A stretch of DNA of 21,747 nucleotides from JBBARC01 sp040400005 (GTDB lineage: Bacteria > Pseudomonadota > Alphaproteobacteria > Acetobacterales > Acetobacteraceae). Positions 8,058 to 15,734 of the stretch are shown here, piece by piece. The position numbers and the translations under genes are program-made. Under the pieces are notes generated by a model. It worked only from the letters and a program-made list of their open reading frames with translations, ran no database searches and was not told where the DNA came from. Numbering within the stretch: the stretch's first letter is position 1; each line of letters starts with the position of its first letter. Location of the stretch: assembly GCA_040400005.1 (NCBI GenBank), contig JBBARC010000055.1:1-21747 (forward strand). Direction: 5' to 3'.

Positions 8058-8270
8058 CGGGTAAAACCTAAATCAAAACACGGGGGGGGGCGTGGGGGCA
8101 TGGCAGGGGTTTCGGCACTGGGCCTTACGACGTTACTACGCACTGACTTACAATGATGGTCCTTTTGGGCCAACCGGCAAGGGGTGGGCGCTTAGGCAAT
8201 CGGCGCACCAACTTGGGTAGAGCCAGCGTGGTGACCGTTACTGGCCAATCTGCAGGATGGCGCCAGGTAA

Positions 8271-8334
8271 TCGCACCGCATTGCACTACATCGCACTTAT
8301 ATTTTATAGTGCGATAAGGTATATCATGGTGCAA
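8271..8334 (+). promoter_or_regulatory. TYGCAC half-site array in front of the Fic gene (candidate operator)
   Basis: Three direct half-sites TCGCAC, TTGCAC and TCGCAC start at 8271, 8281 and 8291, exactly 10 bp apart. Two inverted half-sites, AGTGCGA (8308-8314) and GGTGCAA (8328-8334), face them 20 bp apart. The central pair TCGCACT/AGTGCGA encloses an AT-only 10-bp spacer (TATATTTTAT) that could hold a -10 element. Helical-phase spacing and location 24-87 bp before the Fic start suggest a cooperative repressor site. The rest of 8058-8270 shows no gene I can support. Confidence 0.45.
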
Positions 8335-8357
8335 AACCCACCCTATCGGAGCCCGGT

Positions 8358-9500
8358 TTGCTCTCCTTCACCCCCAGCCCCAAGCTCGAAAAAGCCTTAA
8401 AATCAGTGCAGGTGGAGGTGAACCGCCTGGCCGCTGACCTTTCGCGTGTGCCCGAGATCGAGGCATCCTGGTTGCAGCGCTGGGCACTGATCAGCACCAT
8501 TGGTGCGTCAACCCGCATTGAAAACGCAGTGCTAACCGACGCCGAAATCGAATGGGTCGATACCACACTGTCACGTGATGGGCTTTCGCGAGATGGCCAC
8601 GGGGCCACTTTCGGCGCCAACAAACAGGCCATCCTCGACAAGCTATCGAAGGACCGCGAGCGCAGTGTCGAGGAGGTGGTTGGCTGCCGCGAGGTGCTAG
8701 CGATCGTCTACCTGCAGGCGCCAGACCTATTTCCGTTGTCAGAAAGCATAATCCGCGGCCTGCATCACACGTTGCTCAGTGTGTACCCTGAAGCAGCGTT
8801 TCATGCCGGCGGCTACAAAACCAGTCCCAACCAAGTGATTTCGCTTAATCACGACACTGGTGAGCGCCGCGTCGTGCTCGACCCCACACCGCCCGGGCCG
8901 CAAACCGAGGTGGCCATGCGCGACCTGCTGGTTTGGTACAACCAGTCGATCCGCGAGCATCCCTGGCCCTTACTTGTCGCCACCGAGTTCGTGTATCGCT
9001 TTTTGGCTATCCATCCTTTTCAGGATGGCAATGGCCGCCTCGGCCGGGCGCTGTTTTTGCTGGCGCTGATGCAGGGCGACGATGCAGACTTTGCCCGCAT
9101 CATCAGGTTTGTCTCGATCGACCGGCAGATCGAGCGGCATCGCCCGCTTTACTATGCCGCTCTGCACCAGGCATCTGGCGGCAAGTTCCACGACGATCCG
9201 CATCTTTACGCATTCGAGGCGCTAGCATGGTTTTTTCTCAGAATGCTGGACCTTGCCCTGGCCGATATCACGCTTCTCAGGCACCGCTTTGCGGCGTTAC
9301 AGCGACTATCGGAAAGTGCCTCACAAATTCTCGCCTGTTTCAAATCAACACCCGAGCGGCGGCTGAAAGTGGCTGAGCTAATGTCTGAAACCGGCCATGT
9401 TCGCCGAACCGTACAAAATGCTCTCGTCAGCCTCACGAAAGCCGGCTTGGTGCAACGGCTCGGCGCCGGGCCAGGCACGCGCTATCACCTTATTTTCTGA
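8358..9500 (+). CDS. Fic-family protein AMPylase with N-terminal inhibitory helix (class II) and C-terminal winged helix
   Basis: Fic enzymes transfer AMP (or related groups) from a nucleotide to target protein side chains. This 380-residue protein carries the complete catalytic motif HPFQDGNGRLGR (219-230). It also carries the inhibitory motif S-x-x-x-E-N as STRIEN (51-56) upstream of the Fic core, the arrangement of autoinhibited class II Fic proteins. The beta-hairpin flap region lies around residues 145-175 (HAGGYKTSPNQV). Residues about 310-380 look like a winged helix (RLKVAELMSETGHVRRTVQNA), so DNA binding or dimer-linked autoregulation is possible. The start is TTG 8358; the frame has no ATG after the TAG at 8307, and ATG 8326 is out of frame. 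No separate antitoxin (FicA/Phd) gene adjoins. The target is unknown. Confidence 0.85.
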   Translation: MLSFTPSPKLEKALKSVQVEVNRLAADLSRVPEIEASWLQRWALISTIGASTRIENAVLTDAEIEWVDTTLSRDGLSRDGHGATFGANKQAILDKLSKDRERSVEEVVGCREVLAIVYLQAPDLFPLSESIIRGLHHTLLSVYPEAAFHAGGYKTSPNQVISLNHDTGERRVVLDPTPPGPQTEVAMRDLLVWYNQSIREHPWPLLVATEFVYRFLAIHPFQDGNGRLGRALFLLALMQGDDADFARIIRFVSIDRQIERHRPLYYAALHQASGGKFHDDPHLYAFEALAWFFLRMLDLALADITLLRHRFAALQRLSESASQILACFKSTPERRLKVAELMSETGHVRRTVQNALVSLTKAGLVQRLGAGPGTRYHLIF

Positions 9501-9599
9501 CCGGCTATTAGCAGCCCACACCCCGTGCTGCGCACCGCCCCCTTTATTCACCGCCCATTATGCGGCGATTACCCCCCCCCTATTCGCCGCACGCCCCCC

Positions 9600-10835
9600 T
9601 CACCCCAGCAAAGTTTTTAGCGCAACCGCGCCATCGCCCAGCGCCGCCACATCCACCACCGCGCCAGCCGCTACCAGCTTCTTGGCCACCATAAATTCGG
9701 CCGGCCGGTTAACCGCATCCGCCGCCATCAGCTTGCCACCCGCCAAATAGAAAATCACAAAATTACGGGCCGCCATGTCGCCGCGCACCACCGCCTGGTC
9801 GTAGCCCGCACTCAACCCCACCGATTGCAGTTTTAGATCATACTGGTCCGACCAAAACCACGGCATGGCCGCGTAAGGTGCGGGGTTGCCCAGTATCCAT
9901 GCCGCCACCACGCGGGCCTGTTCCAGCGCGTTGGGCACCGATTCCAGTCGCACCCGGCGGCCCAAAGGTGGGCAAAAATGGTTGGCAACGTCGCCAATGG
10001 CGTAAATCGCCGGATCTTCGGTGCAGCAATGCTCGTTCACCACAATGCCGTTATCCGTAGCCAAGCCGGCGGCGGCGGCAAGCTCGGTGCCCGGCACCAG
10101 GCCGATGCCCACCAGCACAAAATCGGCGGCAAACTGCCGGCCATCGGCCAACACAATTTGCCCGACGTAGGCCGGATCGGCGGCATCTGGGGTAAGCGCC
10201 ACCACGGCGGCATCGGTGTAAATAGCCACCCCGGCCGCCGCGTGCACATCGGCAAAAAAACTAGAAAGCTCCGGCCCGGTGACGCGCGCCAGCAACCGCG
10301 GCGCGGCTTCCAGCACGGTCACCAGTAAACCGAGTTTGGCGGCAACGGCGGCGACCTCCAGCCCGATATAGCCGCCGCCGACAATCACCAGCCGCTTGCC
10401 CGCCACCATGTGCGGTTTTAGCGCTACCACGTCGTTTTTGCAGCGCAGAGTGTAGACATTGGCGAGATCGGCGCCGGGGCAGGTCAGCCTGCGGGCCTGG
10501 CCGCCAGTTGCCAGCACCAGATGCGCGTAGGGCAGATGCTCGCCATCCGAAAGCGCAACCGCGCGGGCGGCGCGATCAATGCGATCCACCCGTAACCCCT
10601 GGCGCACCAGCACGTTGGCTTTTTCATACGCGGTGCCTGGGCGAATAAGCAGCGCATCTTCGCTGATCTCGCCAGCCAGATACGCTTTGGAAAGCGGCGG
10701 CCGGTGGTAGGGTAGCCAAGGTTCGGCGCCGATCAGGGTAATCGGCCCGGCATAACCGCTTTGGCGCAGTTTAATCGCCACCTCGCCGCCGCCGTAGCCG
10801 CCACCCACAATCACCACGCCGCGCTGTTCGGTCAT
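9600..10835 (-). CDS. FAD-dependent ferredoxin/rubredoxin reductase
   Basis: This is a pyridine-nucleotide-dependent flavoprotein of 411 residues, of the type that passes NAD(P)H electrons to ferredoxin or rubredoxin in oxygenase systems. The FAD motif VVIVGGGYGGGEVA sits at the N-terminus. It is followed by YHRPPLSK, the LATGG strand, a second Rossmann motif VIVGGGYIGLEVA for NAD(P) near residue 155, and AIGDVA near residue 275. The CxxxxC redox pair of disulfide reductases is absent, as expected. ATG 10835 is chosen; TTG 10853 is an alternative. The gene is divergent from the flavin reductase at 10949 across 113 bp. No ferredoxin, rubredoxin or oxygenase gene lies in the window, so its partner is unknown. 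Confidence 0.88.
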   Translation of the reverse strand: MTEQRGVVIVGGGYGGGEVAIKLRQSGYAGPITLIGAEPWLPYHRPPLSKAYLAGEISEDALLIRPGTAYEKANVLVRQGLRVDRIDRAARAVALSDGEHLPYAHLVLATGGQARRLTCPGADLANVYTLRCKNDVVALKPHMVAGKRLVIVGGGYIGLEVAAVAAKLGLLVTVLEAAPRLLARVTGPELSSFFADVHAAAGVAIYTDAAVVALTPDAADPAYVGQIVLADGRQFAADFVLVGIGLVPGTELAAAAGLATDNGIVVNEHCCTEDPAIYAIGDVANHFCPPLGRRVRLESVPNALEQARVVAAWILGNPAPYAAMPWFWSDQYDLKLQSVGLSAGYDQAVVRGDMAARNFVIFYLAGGKLMAADAVNRPAEFMVAKKLVAAGAVVDVAALGDGAVALKTLLG

Positions 10836-10948
10836 GCCCTGGTCCGTTCCCAATATTTTTGTCTAGCCGGTTTTATCGCCTGGGCGCAGTTGCGCAATGG
10901 CGTGACCCATCTCTGGCAACGGCGGCCATGCGGCGCTATGTGCGGTGC

Positions 10949-11890
10949 ATGGATGATCCCCAGCCGCAAGCCACCCCCCAACCAACCATCGACCCGCGCG
11001 CCTTTCGCAACGCGCTGGGGTCGTTTGTCACCGGCGTTACCATCGTTACCACCTGCGATGCCGCCGGCCGCTATGTCGGCCTCACCGCCAACAGCTTTAA
11101 CTCGGTCTCCCTCGATCCGCCGATGATCCTGTGGAGCCTGGCCCTGAACAGCGCCGCGCTGGACGCCTTTCGCACCGCCGAATGGTGGGCTGTGCATATT
11201 CTGTCGTCCGACCAGGAAGACATGTCCTCCCGCTTCGCCCGCCGCGGTGAGGATAAATTTGCAGGCTTACCCATCACCGCCGGCCCCGGCGGCATCCCGC
11301 TGCTCGATGGTGCGGCGGCCCGCTTTATCTGCCGCACCGCCTTTGAATACGAAGGCGGCGACCACGCGATTTTCGTCGGCGCCGTTATTGAATTCGACCA
11401 GGCCACCCGCGCCCCGCTGGTGTACCACCAGGGCCGCTACGGCCGCGTGCTGCCCGATATGGGCACCTCGGCCGACACCTCCAGTAACGACCCCGCCCGC
11501 TTTGGCCAGCATTTTATCGGCCATCTGCTCGCCCGCGCCCACACCAAAATGCTCGCCGACGTGCACCATCAATCCACCAGCCGCGGGCTGACCGGTGCCG
11601 ATTACACCGTGCTCACCGCCCTCGGCTTAGGCGACGGCTGCTCGCTGACCGATCTTGCCGGCCGCGCCGCCGCAGCTGGCGTGGAAAACCCAGCCACCAC
11701 TATCGGCTCGCTCGCCGCCCGCGGGTTGCTCGCCGGCGAAGATGGGCTGCTGTGCCTCACCGATGCCGGACACCGACTGGTGGTGGAGCTGATTGCTGTG
11801 GCACAGGCCAGCCAAATCCGGCTGGAGGAAAAATTATCGGCCGGTGAGCTGGGCGTGTTGCGCAACTTGCTCGGGCGGGTTTTGGAGTAA
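10949..11890 (+). CDS. Flavin reductase with C-terminal MarR-like domain (HPAH C1-reductase type)
   Basis: The N-terminal half (about 14-165) is an NADH:FMN oxidoreductase-like flavin reductase. Its signatures are FRNALGSFVTGVTIVTT, VGLTANSFNSVSLDPP, SSRFARRGEDKFAG and EGGDHAIFVG. Residues about 190-313 form a MarR-like winged-helix domain (LTGADYTVLTALGLG, SLAARGLLAGEDGLL). This fusion and the length of 313 residues match the reductase component C1 of Acinetobacter 4-hydroxyphenylacetate 3-hydroxylase, where the MarR-like tail senses the aromatic substrate and controls flavin release. The role here is inferred from that similarity. No two-component monooxygenase is nearby. ATG 10949 fits the C1 N-terminus; the frame extends upstream without support. 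The stop is followed by hairpin repeat R2. Confidence 0.85.
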   Translation: MDDPQPQATPQPTIDPRAFRNALGSFVTGVTIVTTCDAAGRYVGLTANSFNSVSLDPPMILWSLALNSAALDAFRTAEWWAVHILSSDQEDMSSRFARRGEDKFAGLPITAGPGGIPLLDGAAARFICRTAFEYEGGDHAIFVGAVIEFDQATRAPLVYHQGRYGRVLPDMGTSADTSSNDPARFGQHFIGHLLARAHTKMLADVHHQSTSRGLTGADYTVLTALGLGDGCSLTDLAGRAAAAGVENPATTIGSLAARGLLAGEDGLLCLTDAGHRLVVELIAVAQASQIRLEEKLSAGELGVLRNLLGRVLE

Positions 11891-11903
11891 GTCATTGAAG
11901 AGT

Positions 11904-11950
11904 CTTCTTTTCTGAAGAAAAGATGCAAAAGATTTTTTGTTCGTTGGGGG
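11904..11950 (+). terminator. Hairpin repeat copy R2, 3' of the flavin reductase gene
   Basis: The arms CTTCTTTTC and GAAAAGATG around TGAA (one mismatch) are followed by CAAAAGATTTTTTG, which contains a six-T run, and then TTCGTTGGGGG. The hairpin begins 13 nt after the TAA at 11888-11890 in the sense of that gene. The same element occurs as R1, R3 and R4. The remaining gap to 12140 shows no gene that I can support. Confidence 0.65.
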
Positions 11951-12140
11951 CTGGGGGATGGGCGGCACCGTGCGTCACCTTCATTTTTAGCCTTTATTCA
12001 TATCTTAGTCATATGATAGGAATTGCGGCGGGGCAGAGTTGGGGCGAACCGGGTGCGGTTTGCACCGGTGGCACGAATGTGCCGGCCCGCCGTAACCGCC
12101 GCGCAGCCCATTGCGCGCACCAGTTTGAGGTTTTCGTCCC

Positions 12141-13439
12141 ATGGCCCTGCGCCCCGGTTTTCTTGCCACAACCACCCTCGCTATCGGCGTGCTCGCCACC
12201 TGCCCCGCCCGCGCCGATGCGCTCGCAGACGATATTCAGGCCGCCCTCACCCAAGGCACGCCAAACCTGGAGCTGCGGCCGCGCATTGAAGTGGTTGCCC
12301 CCGATAACAGCAAAACCGATGCATTCGCGATTACCATGCGCATGGTCATGGGCTACACGACCAAACCCATTTATGGCCTCAGCGCATCTGCCGAAATGCT
12401 GGCGGTGATGGTGCCGCTCAATGCCTACAACAGTCAGGTCAACGGCAAAACCAGCTACGCGCAAATCTCTGATCCGCCCGGTGTCAATCTCGGCCAAGGT
12501 ATTTTGCGCTACCAGAAAGCCTGGGGGCATGACGGCATCGATGTTAAAGTCGGCCGCCAGGTGATTGCGCTCGATGATCAACGGTTTTTTGGTAAATCCG
12601 ATTTCCGCCAAAATTACCAAAGCATTGATTCGGTGCTCACCAAGGTCACCCCGTTCGATCACTTTAGCGTTCTTGGCGGTTGGGGCTGGAATATCAAAAA
12701 CTCACTCGATAACAGCGTCCCGTCACGCATCATCATCGGCCAGGCCACCTACGCGCCCCTCCCTGCCCTCACAGTGGATGGCTTTGGCTATTTCTATGCC
12801 AACCAATCAGAAATTTTGTATAGCGATCCGCAACAAATCCAATCGCTCGGGGTGCCGAATTGCGGCTTAAAAATTCCCAAAAAAGTAAAATCGTTCGCCG
12901 GTTGCGATAACGAAATCTATGGCGGCCGCGCCCGCGGCAAGTTTACCCTCACCCCCGATCTCGATCTCACCTACAAAGCCACTTACGCCCACCAGGCGCC
13001 GTATGAAGGCGGATCAGCGCTGATCGATGCTGATCTGGTGCAAACCAACCTCGATCTTATCTGGCGCGGCATCGATTGGGGCGGCGAATACATGCTGTTG
13101 GGATCAAACGCCACCGGCACCTACGGCTTTCAAACCCTGCAATCCACCAAACATCTGTTCAATGGCTGGGCCGAGCTGTTTCAAACCACCCCCAACAACG
13201 GCCTGCAAACCCTGGCCACATCCCTATCCATTCCCATCGGCCGCACCACCCTATACGGCAAATACTTCAACTTCCATTCCGACACCGGCCACATCCACGA
13301 CGGCGACGAAATCGATATGTCAGTCGGCTACAACTTCACCAAACACATCAAAGGCGCCATCGAATTCGCCGATTACATGCCCGCTCATTTTGGCGTGCAT
13401 ACCAATCTGGCGTATGCGTATTTGAGTGTTAAGTACTAG
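12141..13439 (+). CDS. Outer-membrane beta-barrel protein (alginate-export/porin-like)
   Basis: This is a predicted outer-membrane barrel of 432 residues. The signal peptide MALRPGFLATTTLAIGVLA ends in ARA-D. The mature chain consists of alternating amphipathic strands rich in Tyr, Gly and Asp, and ends in LAYAYLSVKY with the terminal aromatic residue used by the BAM insertion signal. The segment KVGRQVIALDDQRFFGKSDFR resembles the AlgE-like (alginate export) porin group. Two Cys in VPNCGLKI and FAGCDNE could close an extracellular loop. Substrate specificity cannot be read. The start ATG 12141 has TGAGG 10 nt upstream. The gene ends directly before hairpin repeat R3. Confidence 0.8.
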   Translation: MALRPGFLATTTLAIGVLATCPARADALADDIQAALTQGTPNLELRPRIEVVAPDNSKTDAFAITMRMVMGYTTKPIYGLSASAEMLAVMVPLNAYNSQVNGKTSYAQISDPPGVNLGQGILRYQKAWGHDGIDVKVGRQVIALDDQRFFGKSDFRQNYQSIDSVLTKVTPFDHFSVLGGWGWNIKNSLDNSVPSRIIIGQATYAPLPALTVDGFGYFYANQSEILYSDPQQIQSLGVPNCGLKIPKKVKSFAGCDNEIYGGRARGKFTLTPDLDLTYKATYAHQAPYEGGSALIDADLVQTNLDLIWRGIDWGGEYMLLGSNATGTYGFQTLQSTKHLFNGWAELFQTTPNNGLQTLATSLSIPIGRTTLYGKYFNFHSDTGHIHDGDEIDMSVGYNFTKHIKGAIEFADYMPAHFGVHTNLAYAYLSVKY

Positions 13440-13447
13440 GTAAGAAC

Positions 13448-13483
13448 CTTCTTTTCTGAAGAAAAGAAGCAAAAGACTTTTAG
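13448..13483 (+). terminator. Hairpin repeat copy R3, 3' of the outer-membrane protein gene
   Basis: A perfect 9-bp stem, CTTCTTTTC with GAAAAGAAG around TGAA, starts 8 nt after the TAG at 13437-13439. It is followed by CAAAAGACTTTTAGTC. It faces copy R4 of the opposite orientation, so the two genes converge on a pair of these elements. Confidence 0.7.
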
Positions 13484-13533
13484 TCTGCTGGGCCTGGGGC
13501 AAGGCTGCCACCGAGTTCTCCGAACCCACGTCA

Positions 13534-13769
13534 TAAAAGTCTTTTTGCTTCTTTTTCTTCAGAAAAAGTAACTGCCCAGGTAGGGTCGAAGCTACACAAC
13601 CCATTGAAAACATTTATGGCGACTTCGGGTTTAGGTCTGGTTTCGATACGCAAACTGCCGAAAAAGGGACAGTTTGCGTCGGTAACGTAATGGACTGCGC
13701 GCCGAGAGTTGAGTCTTTTGAGGCAGTTAGCGTTCTCGCCCCTACCTGGGCAGTTACCAGAAAAAGAAG
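13534..13769 (-). terminator. Hairpin repeat copy R4, 3' of the GNAT gene, split by an inserted element
   Basis: Read on the minus strand, the element begins 9 nt after the GNAT stop (TAA at 13779-13781). Its first hairpin bases are at 13766-13769. Then the 190-bp element 13568-13757 intervenes with its target duplication, and the rest lies at 13534-13567. With the insertion removed, the stem is CTTCTTTTTC with GAAAAAGAAG around TGAA. That is 10 perfect bp, one A-T pair longer than R3 with both arms changed together. Confidence 0.65.
13568..13757. mobile_element. 190-bp non-autonomous element with IS66-type ends (MITE)
   Basis: The ends are perfect 18-bp inverted repeats, GTAACTGCCCAGGTAGGG at 13568-13585 and its complement at 13740-13757. 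The 8-bp sequence CAGAAAAA flanks the element on both sides (13560-13567 and 13758-13765) as a target duplication. GTAA termini and 8-bp duplications are characteristic of the IS66 family, as far as I recall. No transposase ORF is present. Inside is a further 10-bp hairpin, ACGCAAACTG/CAGTTTGCGT (13648-13679, loop of 12). The target is hairpin repeat R4. Confidence 0.8.
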
Positions 13770-13778
13770 TGTCTTGCC

Positions 13779-14849
13779 TTATCTTTTCAAAGCCTTCTTC
13801 ACCAAGTGCTTAAGCGCCGCAACCGCACCGGCTGGTGAATGCCACGGGTAGAGCGTCGCCCACACCATGGTCTCGCCGCCGCTGGGGGCCAGCGATCGTT
13901 TATATTGTGAGTCGCCTGCCAAAAAATCGTAAATATGGCGGCCTTCGGCGGCGTGCAGTTCTATTGCCATGCTGTGGCAGGTGAGGCCGGGTTTGTCGTG
14001 CTGGTCGATCGCGGTGGCGAATCCGCTTTGGTAGGCCATGACCCGCTGGTTGCTGATGAAATTATACAAATAGCCAATTTCACGGGTTGGGCTTGCGATA
14101 CGCAAAACTTCAACCTCGTGGCGGGGGACGGCGCGCGCGATTAGCTCTGCGTGAAACGCAACAATGGCGGGGTCGGCAAAGGCGCCGGGCTTGCCGCGGG
14201 CCTGCCAGCTGGCCTGGTGCAAATCGACCAGCTTGGCAAAGTCGCTTTGCGCCTGGTCCACCGAATGTGCCCGGTGTATCGCTAGGCCATTGCCGATGCC
14301 GCGCATAGACCGGCGAATTTGCGCTCGCGTATTGGCGCTGATGGTATCCACAAACGGGCCATGTAATTGGGCAATGTCGATGGCTGGCGCAAACCGCGCA
14401 GCACTAATCTGCACAAACCCCAAACCCCGCGCCGCATCCAAGGTTTGCGGGCAAATTCCCGATAGGCGCACCCGGCCATGCGCCAAGATCGCCTTTAACG
14501 CCGGCCGCACCACCCGGCCGCAGCCGCGGCGCACCAAAAATCCGTTATGCTCCACAAACAGGCTATCCCAGGCGGGGCGCCCGGTTTCGTGCAGCGTTGC
14601 GCCGCCCGGGATGCGGTTAAACAGGCCTAATGCCAAATCATAAGGCGCCAGATCTTTGCCCAATCCATCGGCATTTTCCTGCACCGCCACCAGCATGGCG
14701 TTATCAAACCGCGCAACCGCGTTACAAAACAGGTAGCTCGACCCGCGAAAAAACCGCGTGTCGGCTTCTACCTCCAGCGCCGCCCAGCGCACTTGCAGGG
14801 CGGCAAGGTCGGCCGGGGTTTTGCCCAACGGTGTTACGGTGATACGCAT
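13779..14849 (-). CDS. GNAT/FemAB-like acyltransferase (BioF2-type), copy 1
   Basis: A 356-residue soluble protein with the layout of the Acetyltransf_6 (BioF2-like) double-GNAT proteins. Residues about 165-330 hold the recognisable part: ISANTRAQIRRSMRG, the LVDLHQASWQARGKPGAF segment, and EIGYLYNFISNQRVMAYQSGF followed by IYDFLAGDSQYKRSLA. The last segment is the usual end motif of this family (a D-F-G/A-x-x-x-x-Y-K pattern). Such proteins acylate amino sugars or build envelope and exopolysaccharide components; the substrate here is unknown. ATG 14849 has no clear ribosome binding site. The gene is divergent from the YdcF gene across 108 bp, and its terminator repeat R4 is disrupted by a MITE. 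Confidence 0.75.
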   Translation of the reverse strand: MRITVTPLGKTPADLAALQVRWAALEVEADTRFFRGSSYLFCNAVARFDNAMLVAVQENADGLGKDLAPYDLALGLFNRIPGGATLHETGRPAWDSLFVEHNGFLVRRGCGRVVRPALKAILAHGRVRLSGICPQTLDAARGLGFVQISAARFAPAIDIAQLHGPFVDTISANTRAQIRRSMRGIGNGLAIHRAHSVDQAQSDFAKLVDLHQASWQARGKPGAFADPAIVAFHAELIARAVPRHEVEVLRIASPTREIGYLYNFISNQRVMAYQSGFATAIDQHDKPGLTCHSMAIELHAAEGRHIYDFLAGDSQYKRSLAPSGGETMVWATLYPWHSPAGAVAALKHLVKKALKR

Positions 14850-14957
14850 TTATGGGCGCAGTGTAATAGGCGCTGGCGCCGCTGTCTTGCCCGACCACAC
14901 AGGGCGCCCGCCGCCGCCCCCAATGCCGTGCCGATCCACCTTACCGGATAGCTGAAT

Positions 14958-15734
14958 GTGTCGTTTCCTGCAGCCCTGAGCCTATTTGTGCTGCCCCCAT
15001 TAAACGGTTTAGTGGCAGCGGTTGCCGGGTTCGCTTGGCGGCGGCGCCGCGCCGGGCGCATCACCCTTGCGGGCGGGCTCGCTGTGTTATGGGCAACCAG
15101 CCTGCCGGTAGTTGCCGATACGTTTTTGGCATCCCTTGAACGCGGCATCGCCGGCCCGAACGTTGCAAGCGACATGGCCAGCCCCGCTGCCCCCGGTGCC
15201 ATTATTGTGCTGGGTGGCGACGGTGCCACGTTTTTCCGCGGTGGCGTGCGCCAGCTTGATGTCGGCGCGCTTAGCCTGGCCCGCCTGCGTGGTGCCGCCG
15301 TGCTGGCCCGCCAAACTGGCTTGCCGGTGCTGATCACTGGGGGGTCGGTGATGCCGGCCAGCGGCCCCATAGCGATTGCCATGGCGGACAGCCTGCAAAC
15401 CGATTTCGCCGTCAAAACCCGCTGGGTAGAAACCGCATCGCGCGATACTTGGGAAAATGCCGCCCTGAGTGCGCCGATGCTGCGCCACGATGGCATTACC
15501 ACCGCCTACTTGGTCACCCACCCGTGGCACATGCGCCGCGCGCTGATGGCGTTTCGCGCCGCCAGTTTTAAGGTGGGCGGTTTTAAGGTGATCGCCGCCC
15601 CGCTATCGCTGGATGGCAAAGCCGACCCCGCCGACCCACAAGCTTGGCTACCCCACATGGCGGCCTGGCAAAAAAGCTATTTTGCCGCGCACGAATGGAT
15701 CGGCTGCTTTTGGTATGCACTGCGGCGTGGCTAA
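14958..15734 (+). CDS. YdcF family (DUF218) membrane-anchored protein
   Basis: This is a 258-residue protein with two N-terminal hydrophobic segments (about 3-22 and 35-55). They precede a DUF218 domain beginning GAIIVLGGDGATFFRGG. The hallmark strands VLITGGS, ETASRDTWENA and YLVTHPWHMRRALMAF match the YdcF/SanA/ElyC group, which acts in envelope polysaccharide or peptidoglycan precursor metabolism in ways that are still unclear. The start is GTG 14958, since an in-frame TAG lies at 14949. A nearby ATG (14956) is out of frame. The next gene overlaps or abuts it, so the two are probably co-transcribed. Confidence 0.85.
   Translation: MSFPAALSLFVLPPLNGLVAAVAGFAWRRRRAGRITLAGGLAVLWATSLPVVADTFLASLERGIAGPNVASDMASPAAPGAIIVLGGDGATFFRGGVRQLDVGALSLARLRGAAVLARQTGLPVLITGGSVMPASGPIAIAMADSLQTDFAVKTRWVETASRDTWENAALSAPMLRHDGITTAYLVTHPWHMRRALMAFRAASFKVGGFKVIAAPLSLDGKADPADPQAWLPHMAAWQKSYFAAHEWIGCFWYALRRG

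Noticed and set aside
8125..8334. 69-codon minus-strand frame between folE and the Fic gene
   Set aside because: It has no ribosome site, no family resemblance, and overlaps the half-site array. I treat it as chance.
9501..9599. Short gap with C-rich runs, checked for a tRNA or terminator
   Set aside because: No cloverleaf and no convincing stem with a U-tract was found.
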